Shown here: positions 6,977 through 14,300 of the stretch, in pieces
Position numbering within the stretch: position 1 is the first letter of the stretch
Layout of the letters: the number at the start of each line of letters is the position of its first letter
Source: Candidatus Dadabacteria bacterium
GTDB lineage: Bacteria; Desulfobacterota_D; UBA1144; Nemesobacterales; UBA2774
Assembly (NCBI GenBank): GCA_020054175.1
Contig: JAGVLR010000086.1
Coordinates: 1 to 15,665 of the forward strand
Reading direction: 5' to 3'
Length of the DNA: 15,665 bases
Position numbers and translations under genes: made by a program
The notes under the pieces: model-generated
Database searches by the model: none
Seen by the model: the letters and a program-made list of their open reading frames with translations, nothing else
Told to the model about the DNA's origin: nothing

Positions 6977-8293
6977 TCAATAAACGGCCTGAGAGAAATA
7001 GGCTTTAAATTCGGCCGGTTTCATGTTGGCCGCTTTGGCCAGGGCCGCCAGTTTTTTCCTGTCGTTAAGGTCGTCTTCCCTCAGCTTTATCATGTACCTG
7101 TCGGCGACTTCATATGCTTCCGTACGTATATCGACGAACCTTATCCTCGCCCTGTCCTTCACAGGGTCTATCAACTCCGAAAAGTCTATCGGCACCATTT
7201 TCCCCGTCTGGATCGTAATAAGCGCCCCGGTGCCGCCGCCCATGAGAAACTTCACCGCGCTGTATCCCAGCTCCCGCGTGTATTTCGCGTCGAACGGAAT
7301 CGGCGGGGCCGATCTCAGCTCATAACCTATCACCTTGTCGATAATCCTGGTCCCGATCCCTTTTTCGGAAAGCGCTTTCATCGTCCTTTCTTTAAGCAGC
7401 TCGCCGATGTCTACCTCCGAAAGTCTTAACCGGCCGAAATTGTCCTTTTCTAGGTTGAGCTTGCTTAAATCCTCCTCGTCGAGCTTCTCTGTAAGTCCCT
7501 CGGCCAGTATGGCGACTCCGTCCGTTCTCCCCATCGCAAGCCTCTTGATTATCGCCCCTTCGAGCTTCGAAACCAGCTTCCCCAGTTTTATCTTTCCTCT
7601 CCCGAACTCTTCGGGAATTACGGTCAGGGTCGCGCCCGAAGCCTTTCCTATCCCGAGCGCGAGATGCCCCGTGAGCCTCCCCATCGTCACGACGAAATAC
7701 CACCTCCCCGTCGTCCTCGCATCCTCCATCAGGAAGTGAACGAGCCTCGTCCCTATGTGCCGCGCAGTCTCGTATCCGAATGTCGGTATGTAAGACGGGA
7801 TCATGATGTTGTTGTCTATCGTCTTCGGCACGTGCGCGACCTTTAGCTTCCCGCCGGATTCCTTTTCGAGCTTGTTCGCTAAGCACAGCGTCCCGTCCCC
7901 GCCGATTGTTATCACGTATCCGACCCCGAGCCTGGCGAGCGCCTTCAGAGTATTCCTCATCCTCTCGGGGCTGGTCGTCGGGTTCGCTCTTGATATGCCT
8001 ATTATCGAGCCGCCGGTGTTATGGATTCTCGAGGTGTTGTGTATGCCGAGCTTCTCGACGCGGGTAGTATCCCCCTCCGCCAGCCACTTGAAGCCGTCCT
8101 TTATGCCGAGGACCTCGACGCCCCTGTTAACGGCCTCTATAGTCGCCGCGCTTATGACGCCGTTTATCCCCGGCGCGGGCCCCCCGCCGACGAGTATCGC
8201 AAGACGCTTTCCCGTTCTTTTCTTCGTGCCAGGCATATTCCCTCTGGAGAGTAATTTTCTTTGATTATCGTAAAGCCTGTCTTCCTCAATCAT
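6977..8293 (-). CDS. pfkA: 6-phosphofructokinase, pyrophosphate/ATP clade (PfkA superfamily)
   Basis: A 438-residue cytoplasmic phosphofructokinase that phosphorylates fructose 6-phosphate in glycolysis; it is longer than E. coli PfkA (320). Motifs in order: GGGPAPGINGVI (36-47), GISRANP with Arg102, GGDGT (131-135), PKTIDNNI with catalytic-base Asp160, TMGRLTGH (203-210), IPEEFG and the substrate-binding ELRSAPPIPFDA. Gly134 (E. coli Gly104) is the ATP-type residue, while Lys157 (E. coli 124) is typical of the PPi clade. In characterised enzymes the Gly/Lys pair usually goes with ATP use, so ATP is the likelier donor. The second Asp of TIDND (E. coli Asp129) is Asn162 here. The start at 8293 is favoured by a 6-base gap after the rhomboid gene and an SD overlapping its stop. 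ATG 8236, behind AGAGGG, would remove 19 residues and is possible. Confidence 0.9.
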   Translation of the reverse strand: MIEEDRLYDNQRKLLSRGNMPGTKKRTGKRLAILVGGGPAPGINGVISAATIEAVNRGVEVLGIKDGFKWLAEGDTTRVEKLGIHNTSRIHNTGGSIIGISRANPTTSPERMRNTLKALARLGVGYVITIGGDGTLCLANKLEKESGGKLKVAHVPKTIDNNIMIPSYIPTFGYETARHIGTRLVHFLMEDARTTGRWYFVVTMGRLTGHLALGIGKASGATLTVIPEEFGRGKIKLGKLVSKLEGAIIKRLAMGRTDGVAILAEGLTEKLDEEDLSKLNLEKDNFGRLRLSEVDIGELLKERTMKALSEKGIGTRIIDKVIGYELRSAPPIPFDAKYTRELGYSAVKFLMGGGTGALITIQTGKMVPIDFSELIDPVKDRARIRFVDIRTEAYEVADRYMIKLREDDLNDRKKLAALAKAANMKPAEFKAYFSQAVY

Positions 8294-8301
8294 TCCGCCT
8301 C
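8294..8301 (-). promoter_or_regulatory. Shine-Dalgarno of the phosphofructokinase gene, overlapping the rhomboid stop codon
   Basis: The minus strand reads TGAGGCGGAATG: the last two bases of the rhomboid TGA form part of a GAGG-type SD, placed 4 bases before ATG 8293. This implies translational coupling of the two genes, though the spacing is short. Confidence 0.5.
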
Positions 8302-8995
8302 AATGATAGAATCTCCTGTCGCTTCCGACAGCCCTCAGGCCGCCCTTTACAAAAAATCTCACGAGTATCAACCCGGCTACGAACCCGCCTATGTGCGCCC
8401 AGAACGCGACTCCGCCCGTATCCCCGGTTTGTCCCAGCGAGCTCACCCCGCTCAGGAACTGTATTATGAACCATATGAATATAAACACCGCGGCAGGTAT
8501 GTGTATAAGCTGTATGAAGAAAAATATCGGCACCAGCGTCAATATCCGCGACCTCGGGAAAAGGGTTATATACGCCCCGAGCACGCCCGATATCGCCCCG
8601 CTCGCCCCCACCATCGGTATGGTGGAATTGACGTTCGTCACAAACTGCATGACCGCAGCAGCGAATCCGCATACGAGGTAAAAGGCTAGATAGCCCGCGT
8701 GCCCCATCCTCGACTCCACATTACCGCCGAATATGTAAAGAAACAGCACGTTTCCTATCAAATGCAGCCAGCTGCCGTGAAGAAACATCGACGAAAAGAA
8801 GGGATATATCCTCTCGCCCAGTGTAAATCCCGGGGCGAAAACGTTGGCCGGTATAAGCCCGTAAACATCTATAAAAGCGCTCAATTTCGTGCCGAGCGAA
8901 TATTCGTAAATAAAAACCAGAATACAGGCCGCTATAAGTGTTATATTAACGAAGGGGATACCCGGTGTTGAAGTCGTATCTCTGAGTGGTATCAT
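8300..8995 (-). CDS. Rhomboid-family intramembrane serine protease
   Basis: A 231-residue polytopic membrane protein with the complete rhomboid signature. HGSWLHLIGNVLFLYIFGGNVE (73-94) gives the loop His and oxyanion Asn82. GASGAISGVLGAY has nucleophile Ser132. AFWAHIGGFVAGL has catalytic His201. About six membrane helices are visible by hydrophobicity, with short termini and no extra domain. It should cleave transmembrane substrates within the inner membrane; the substrate is unknown. It is the first gene of a pair with phosphofructokinase and is divergent from the HAD-like gene. The ATG at 8995 has no SD. Instead TATAAT lies 8 bases upstream, which would suit a leaderless mRNA. No other in-frame ATG lies before the first membrane helix. 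Confidence 0.94.
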   Translation of the reverse strand: MIPLRDTTSTPGIPFVNITLIAACILVFIYEYSLGTKLSAFIDVYGLIPANVFAPGFTLGERIYPFFSSMFLHGSWLHLIGNVLFLYIFGGNVESRMGHAGYLAFYLVCGFAAAVMQFVTNVNSTIPMVGASGAISGVLGAYITLFPRSRILTLVPIFFFIQLIHIPAAVFIFIWFIIQFLSGVSSLGQTGDTGGVAFWAHIGGFVAGLILVRFFVKGGLRAVGSDRRFYH

Positions 8996-9003
8996 GCCGT
9001 TAG

Positions 9004-9009
9004 ATTATA
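9004..9009 (-). promoter_or_regulatory. -10 element of the rhomboid-pfk operon
   Basis: A consensus TATAAT on the minus strand, preceded directly by TG (ATGTATAAT), ends 8 bases before the rhomboid ATG. No good -35 hexamer is seen 16-18 bases upstream. The predicted start of transcription is at or next to the ATG. Confidence 0.45.
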
Positions 9010-9012
9010 CAT

Positions 9013-9051
9013 ATCGGGCGTACTGCAGGCCACTTGAATTAAGCGCCCGAT
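9013..9051. repeat. 8-bp inverted repeat between divergent promoters, candidate operator
   Basis: ATCGGGCG (9013-9020) and CGCCCGAT (9044-9051) are perfect inverted copies separated by 23 bases (31 bases centre to centre, near three helical turns). The left arm lies 3 bases upstream of the rhomboid -10. The right arm lies between the candidate -35 and -10 of the HAD-like gene. This placement suggests a shared regulator site; a hairpin-only role is also possible. Confidence 0.4.
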
Positions 9052-9061
9052 GCCTTAAAAT
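9034..9061 (+). promoter_or_regulatory. Candidate promoter of the HAD-like gene
   Basis: TTGAAT (9034-9039, 4 of 6 to TTGACA), a 16-base spacer and TAAAAT (9056-9061, 5 of 6 to TATAAT). Transcription would begin near 9068, giving a leader of about 30 bases that carries the GCGCCG hairpin and an SD. Confidence 0.45.
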
Positions 9062-9071
9062 GCTAGGCCAC

Positions 9072-9093
9072 GCGCCGGTCGGCGCCGAAAGGG
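9072..9093 (+). promoter_or_regulatory. GC-rich hairpin and SD in the leader of the HAD-like gene
   Basis: GCGCCG (9072-9077) and CGGCGC (9080-9085) are perfect inverted copies around GT; as RNA this would fold as a 5-bp stem with a GGTC loop. The SD AAAGGG (9088-9093) begins two bases after the hairpin and sits 4 bases before ATG 9098. Confidence 0.45.
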
Positions 9094-9097
9094 CACT

Positions 9098-9592
9098 ATG
9101 TTTCAGAAGCTAAGAACCGATCTCGTAAAGAAGCTCGCAGGGATAAGGCTCGTCCTCGTAAACGCCAACGGGTTCGGGCAAGGTCAGGAGAACGGCAACG
9201 GCAGCCTGCCGGACGGCAAGTATATATCCCTCCTCAAGGAGAGCGGCGTCGAGTTCGTGGCCTTCTCGAAGTCGAAGTCGGTGGCTGCGTCGTCCATTGC
9301 GGAGTCTTTAGGAATTGAGCTTCGGGAAGGCGTTACCGAAGCGCTCGGTCTCTACGATGCTCTGAAATCCGAGCTCGGCATCGCGGATAAGGACGTAGCC
9401 TTCGTCTCCGGGGACGAATCAGACATCCTGCTGATAGCCAGGGCCGGATTTTCCGCCGCTCGGCCGGAAGCCCCGCTCCACGTAAAGTCCCGCTCGTATT
9501 TCGTCACATACCACTCCGGCGGCCCGGCAATCGGTGAGATAGCCTCACTCATCTACGCCGCCAAAAAGCACCCCGGCGGCTGGTCCGAATAG
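9098..9592 (+). CDS. KdsC-like HAD-superfamily protein lacking the catalytic aspartates (probable pseudoenzyme)
   Basis: A 164-residue protein aligning along its length with KdsC-type (C0, capless) HAD phosphatases, which release phosphate from KDO 8-phosphate. Matching parts are the first strand (GIRLVLVNANG), GKYISLLKESGVEFVAFSKSKS (compare GIKLLKEAGIEVAIITGRKS), LYDALKSELGIADKDVAFVSGDESDILLIARAGFS (compare GDDxxDLPLMxxVGLS), and the tail YFVTYHSGGPAIGEIASLI (compare YVTxxxGGxGAVREVxELI). Motif I, normally DxDG, reads N22-A-N24-G, so both the nucleophile and the acid/base Asp are Asn. The motif III Lys also appears lost, while motif IV keeps GDESD. It is unlikely to be a phosphatase; a binding or structural role is inferred. 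The SD is AAAGGG. The gene is divergent from rhomboid and 66 bases ahead of queG. Confidence 0.8.
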   Translation: MFQKLRTDLVKKLAGIRLVLVNANGFGQGQENGNGSLPDGKYISLLKESGVEFVAFSKSKSVAASSIAESLGIELREGVTEALGLYDALKSELGIADKDVAFVSGDESDILLIARAGFSAARPEAPLHVKSRSYFVTYHSGGPAIGEIASLIYAAKKHPGGWSE

Positions 9593-9645
9593 AGACGCGC
9601 TCCTTCTTCTCAGTCTCCCGCAGAATTTCAATTGCCGCATTATGA

Positions 9646-9651
9646 TAAAAT
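9646..9651 (+). promoter_or_regulatory. -10-like element directly upstream of queG
   Basis: TAAAAT, the same hexamer as in the HAD-gene promoter, ends 7 bases before ATG 9659. An overlapping TATGAT lies at 9641-9646. There is no SD and no clear -35. The layout fits a leaderless queG transcript. Confidence 0.35.
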
Positions 9652-9658
9652 ATCTCCC

Positions 9659-10819
9659 ATGGGTGCTCGGCGGCTCACCGCGGAAATAAAACGGCGCACG
9701 CGCACGCTCGGATTCGATCTCGTCGGCATATCTCCGGCGGGGCCGCTTCCCGACGGCCAGCGCTACAAAGATTGGCTATCCATGGGACACGCGGGAGAGA
9801 TGCATTATCTCGAGCGCCGCGTGGAGCGGCGTGAAGACATAAGAAACATACTCCCCGGCGCAAAATCCGTGATCACGTGCGGGCTCAACTACAACACCGA
9901 TGCTCCGTATTCGACATCCTGCCGCGATAACAAGAAGGGATGGGTAGCGCGCTACGCCTGGGGCGACGACTACCACGATGTAATGGACGAAAAGCTCTCG
10001 GCGCTCTCGGATTTCATACGGGCGGCGGCACCGGGCACCGCGGAAATCATGCGCTACTCCGACACAGGTCCCGTTCTCGAAAGGGCTCATGCGAGATACG
10101 GCGGCGCCGGATGGATAGGGAAGAACACATGCCTCATAAACCAGGAAACGGGCTCGTGGATTTTTCTCGGCGAGCTGATAACCGACCTCGAGCTCGAATA
10201 CGACTCTACCGTTCCCGACAGGTGCGGCACGTGCACCAGGTGCATCGACGCCTGCCCGACGGGTGCGCTCACAGCGCCTTACACGCTCGACTCCCGGCGC
10301 TGCATCTCCTACCTCACCATAGAGCTGAAGGACAAGATACCTTTCGACCTGAGGGACGGAATAGGCTCCAACATATTCGGGTGCGACATATGCCAGGACG
10401 TCTGCCCGTGGAACAGGAAAGCGCCGGTAACTGACGAAGCCTCGTTTCAGGCCCGGCCGGGCCTTTACAACCCCGGCCTCGTCGCCGTCTCCTCCCTCGG
10501 CCCGGATGAGTTCAGGGCACTCTTCAAGGGCAGCCCTGTCAAGCGAACGAAGCGAAGAGGGCTCATAAGAAACGCTCTCGTCGCAATCGGGAATTCCGGC
10601 GATGCGGATTTCGTCCCGGTCGTAAACGAATGTCTCGGCGACGAGGAGCCGCTCGTAAGAATTCACGCACTCTGGGCGCTCTGGAAGCTGGAAGGGAAGG
10701 GCTCTCTCGGCGCGCTTCTCTCGGTAAGAGAATCCGAAAGCGATCAGTCAGTCATCGAGGAGATCGACAACATCCTCGAATCGATGGAGAAGCCCGAACG
10801 GCTGAAAGCCTCGGGCTGA
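9659..10819 (+). CDS. queG: Epoxyqueuosine reductase QueG
   Basis: A 386-residue cytoplasmic, cobalamin- and iron-sulfur-dependent enzyme that reduces epoxyqueuosine in tRNA to queuosine, the last step of queuosine formation. The N-terminal domain carries AGEMHYLERRVERRED and VITCGLNYN. RYSDTGPVLERAHARYGGAGWIGKN holds the presumed catalytic Asp135. Two [4Fe-4S] sites are given by CGTCTRCIDACPTGA (C189, C192, C195, C199), C215, and FGCDICQDVCPWN (C242, C245, C249). The C-terminal part (about 300-350) is HEAT-like (LIRNALVAIGNSGDADFVPVVNECLGDEEPLVRIHALWALWKL in pieces), as in standard QueG. ATG 9659 is preferred; TTG 9632 would add nine unrelated residues. No other queuosine gene is in the window. 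Confidence 0.96.
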   Translation: MGARRLTAEIKRRTRTLGFDLVGISPAGPLPDGQRYKDWLSMGHAGEMHYLERRVERREDIRNILPGAKSVITCGLNYNTDAPYSTSCRDNKKGWVARYAWGDDYHDVMDEKLSALSDFIRAAAPGTAEIMRYSDTGPVLERAHARYGGAGWIGKNTCLINQETGSWIFLGELITDLELEYDSTVPDRCGTCTRCIDACPTGALTAPYTLDSRRCISYLTIELKDKIPFDLRDGIGSNIFGCDICQDVCPWNRKAPVTDEASFQARPGLYNPGLVAVSSLGPDEFRALFKGSPVKRTKRRGLIRNALVAIGNSGDADFVPVVNECLGDEEPLVRIHALWALWKLEGKGSLGALLSVRESESDQSVIEEIDNILESMEKPERLKASG

Positions 10820-10855
10820 ACCCGGCCCGAGCTGGAGTCATACAACAAATTCAGT

Positions 10856-10861
10856 AATAAT
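10856..10861 (+). promoter_or_regulatory. -10-like element upstream of the SnoaL-like gene
   Basis: AATAAT (5 of 6 to TATAAT) lies 11 bases before ATG 10873; the intervening bases are pyrimidine-rich and hold no SD. TGGAGT 17 bases upstream is a poor -35. Weak support only. Confidence 0.22.
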
Positions 10862-10872
10862 CTTCTTCTCCG

Positions 10873-11310
10873 ATGAGTGAAACGACACACCAGGACTCCG
10901 AAGAAGTCCTTTTGATCAACGATAAATTTTATCTCGCCGTAAACGAGGGCGATATAAATCTCATGTCCGAGGTATGGCTTGTCGGCCCCGAGTCCAAATG
11001 CGTTCACCCGGGCTGGCCCATGCTCTACGGCTGGGAGGCCGTAAGGGAGAGCTGGAAGAATATATTCGAGGGCGGAGGCCCCGAGTCGATAGAGATTTCA
11101 CAAGTGAGCGTCGAGGTCTCGGGAACTATGGCATGGGTCGTCTGCATCGAGAAAATAAGCCACAGGGGGGGCGACAGTGTAAGGGTCGGATTCGCCCAGT
11201 CGACGAACGTCTTCCACAAGACCGGCTCAGGCTGGAAGCTCGCCATACACCACGCTTCCCCCATCCCCATGCCGAGGGCGGAAACCGGCTCCGATACGAA
11301 TCTCCAGTAA
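10873..11310 (+). CDS. SnoaL-like / NTF2-fold domain protein
   Basis: A 145-residue single-domain protein of the SnoaL-like (NTF2 cone-fold) superfamily. Visible family features are the N-terminal helix with FYLAVNEGDINLMSEVW, the CVHPGWPMLYGWEAVRESW segment typical of SnoaL_3/DUF4440-type proteins, and the closing strand pair NVFHKTGSGWKLAIHHASP. There is no signal peptide or membrane segment, so it is probably cytoplasmic. Members are small-ligand enzymes, isomerases or binding proteins, and the exact role cannot be inferred. It follows queG by 53 bases on the same strand, so readthrough is possible, although an AT-rich -10-like element precedes it and there is no SD. It is convergent with tamB, the two stops being 19 bases apart, with no room for a classic terminator. 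Confidence 0.82.
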   Translation: MSETTHQDSEEVLLINDKFYLAVNEGDINLMSEVWLVGPESKCVHPGWPMLYGWEAVRESWKNIFEGGGPESIEISQVSVEVSGTMAWVVCIEKISHRGGDSVRVGFAQSTNVFHKTGSGWKLAIHHASPIPMPRAETGSDTNLQ

Positions 11311-11329
11311 CGCCCTGGCAGTAAGAATC

Positions 11330-14300
11330 CTAGTAGTTGAAATTGTAGAATACGTCGACGCCCGGGTTCTCGCCGCCGATGTCCCCGTTTATGGAAACGT
11401 TCTTGAATATCGTGTATTCGACGATCACCTTTGTCTGGGTTATCGTCGTCGAAGTCGCGAGCGACTGCGTGGTTTCCCTCTCTACCGCGAAATAGAGGTC
11501 CTCGGTCAGATACTTGCCGACTTCGAGCTCGGGCCCCTGGGTGCCGCTTCCGATGCTCACGACGTCGAGCTTGAACTTTTCTCCGAGCACCCTCTCCAGC
11601 TGTGCGGCTGCAATCCCGCCGGCGACCCCCGATGCCACGCCCTGTATGGATGCCCTGTCGCTCGCGCCTATCCTGTCCGACGGAGCGCCGAAAACGATAT
11701 ACGAGACCATGTCCGTCTCCGACATCGGCGGGTCGCTCGTCAGCTCGACGATGGGCTTTTTAGCGGTGCCGGATATGTTTACGTATATCTCGACCCCCGA
11801 AACCCTGTACATCGCCCTTATGTCGAGAAAGGGGTTTATCTCGGTCGTCCCCGAGAAGCTCACGTTCCCCTGAACTATCCTGAACAGCTTTCCGAAGTTT
11901 TCGTAGGTCCCCCGTATCGTGGTTATGTTCCCCATGATCCTCATGTCCTGCCCGTGCTCCTTCCTTATGTCTAGGTCTCCCCTTAGCTCGATGTTCGCCC
12001 CCCGTCCCCGCACCCAATTGTTCCTCCTCATCTTCACCTGTAAATTCATCGCGACATTCTGCTTGAAGTAATCCGTCGGCTCTCCGGTCTCGACTTTGAA
12101 TTCGTCTTCCATGTCGTCGACGAACGTGATTTCTTCGACCTGCTTCTGCTCGGCCTCGGGGATAGTTATCCTCGCCCTCGAAACCGTCAGCGCTCCGCTC
12201 AAGTCGATTTTGGAGCCCTCGCCCTTGACTTCCAGGTTCCCCGTAAGCCTTCCGGCCATGTCCTTCGGTCTTATAAGAAAGTCTTTCAGATCGCCTTTAA
12301 CGTCGTAGGTCATGGTGGGGATGTCTATGTCCCCCGTAAATGTCCCGGTTCCGTTCGATCCCGAATGGACTATCAGCTCCCGGAGAAACCCCTTCTGGCC
12401 GTTCAGCTCGATGAGCGCGCTCTCAACTTTAAATTCATTCCTGAGCGACTTAATCTTGAAGATCGCGTCCTTCAAACTGATCTGACCGTTCGCGGTGGGC
12501 CGGCCTAACGTGCCGCCCGCCTGGAGGTCGATGACCAGGAGCCCCGTAGACTTTTCAACCTCGGGGGCGAACGTCGCGAGCGGGCTCAGGTCCACGCCGC
12601 TCGACGTAACGGTCAGGTTGAACGGTGCGTCGTTAATATTCTCGCCCAGCTCTTTTAAATTAAGGTCGACGTTCGAGCTGCCTTTCGCTTGCATTATCGT
12701 GGCCCCGTCGTTAGTAATGTCGAAATTGAGCGTGAGGTTTCGTTCGAGATACGAAACGTTCAGCTCGACGTCGTCGTTTTTGAAATCCTTATAAACTATG
12801 TTCCCAACGTTTATCTTGGCCCTCATCTGCGGAGCCGTCATCGTGCCCGCCGCGGTTATATCGGCCGACAGCTCTCCCTCGACCTCGGCCTTGGGATCGA
12901 AAATCTTGACCAGGTCGTTCAAGCTGAGCTTGTTCACGGTCACGTGCCCGTCCACGCTTCCGTTGAAAAATATCGTCGCGTCGGCGCGCGCCGAAGTATC
13001 GTTATAGTAGAGGTTAAAAGATTCCAGCACGAGCGACCCGGGGCCTATGGTCAGGAGTATGTTCTCCCTGTTTTCGAGGTCGGAGTCTTCGAGATCGAGG
13101 AGGAGCCTCGATATCTCTATATGTTTCTCCCTTGCGGTCAAATCTCTCAGCGTGGCGTGAACGATATATTTGAAATCCTCGTTCTCGGTTATAACGGTGT
13201 CGACATTAATGCCCGTTCCGCCCTCGCTGTCGGCGTTTATCTCGACGCTCTCGAACTCCCTCTCGCCTACCGAAACCGTCCCGGCGTTTATCTCCGCCTT
13301 GATGTCGGGTTTAGAGAGGTTGGGCGTGCCCTCCGCGGTTATCGTTATGTTTTTGGCCTTTATGTTCTCGTTCAGATTGAAGCAGTTCACGTCACCGTCG
13401 ATGGTAATCCTCGGGTTCCTTATATCCCCCTCCACGCGTCCCTTCGCCTTGAGCGATCCCGCGAACTCGTTCCCCGGGGCGAATTTCGATATCAGCGCGA
13501 GGTCCGCGACTTCGAGCTCGTACCCTAAATTAACCCCCTTCCTCCCTCCTCTCCCGTCCGTAACGTTAAACTTAAACCCGTCGCCGTTTATGCTGAGCGC
13601 CCTTGCGGTGAACACTTCCCTGTCGTACGAAACGTCTATCTTTCCGTTCCTGATATTAAGGTTGTAGATGTGCGAAGGCTTTATGTCTCCCTTCACAGTG
13701 CCGTGCATGCCCCGAACGATATCCCCTTGTAGCGGGATAGTCGCCTTAACCGCGAGATCCGACGTTATGCTTCCGTTGAGGTCCTTCTTGTTCGCTATCA
13801 CGCCGGGGTTAAGCTTGTTAAGCACGGTCTTCACATCTAACCCGAGGGACGTCCGCGAATAATCCACCTTCCCGGTCAGCTTCAGCTCCCCGGCCTTCGC
13901 GCCTTTTACGTCGAGGCTCGCAATATCCGCCGAGGCCTTTAAGTCGTCGAATTCTACCCAGCTTCCCCGCGCCTTTATCGCGCCGTTTAAAACCGCGTCG
14001 AGGTGCGTGTTTATCCCCTCGGGTTTGGCGTTGGCTTTCTCTTCAAGGAGCGTAAAGACCTCCGCGGTTTTAACGTTCTTGAGGTTTAAATTTACGTCAA
14101 ACGAGTTGCTGCCTTCCTTCGTAAGAATGCGCTTTATGTCCGCCACGCCGCTTATTTCGAGCCGGCCGGGTCCCGTCACAATACTGCCTTTCCCGAGATC
14201 GATTTTCGTTCCGGACATCTTTATGCTGTCGAGCTTCCCCGAAATCTTCTCCCCGTAAAGCTCCGATTCCGGGATGACGATGCTGAGGTCGGCCCTTATA

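Noticed and set aside
9098..9592. Calling this gene a functional kdsC
   Set aside because: Both motif I aspartates needed for phosphoryl transfer are Asn, so a phosphatase name would mislead.
9776..10666. 296-residue antisense open frame over queG
   Set aside because: It mirrors the conserved iron-sulfur region; the translation has no family features and no SD. Long antisense frames are common opposite GC3-biased genes.
3639..11310. Idea that mltD, rhomboid, the HAD-like protein and the SnoaL-like protein form a defence or mobile system
   Set aside because: All have housekeeping or general relatives, there is no integrase, transposase, nuclease-helicase or toxin signature, and codon use is uniform across the window.
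12689..13528. 279-residue open frame antisense to tamB
   Set aside because: Tyr/Val/Arg-rich translation without motifs, entirely inside the tamB coding region, which is well supported at both ends.
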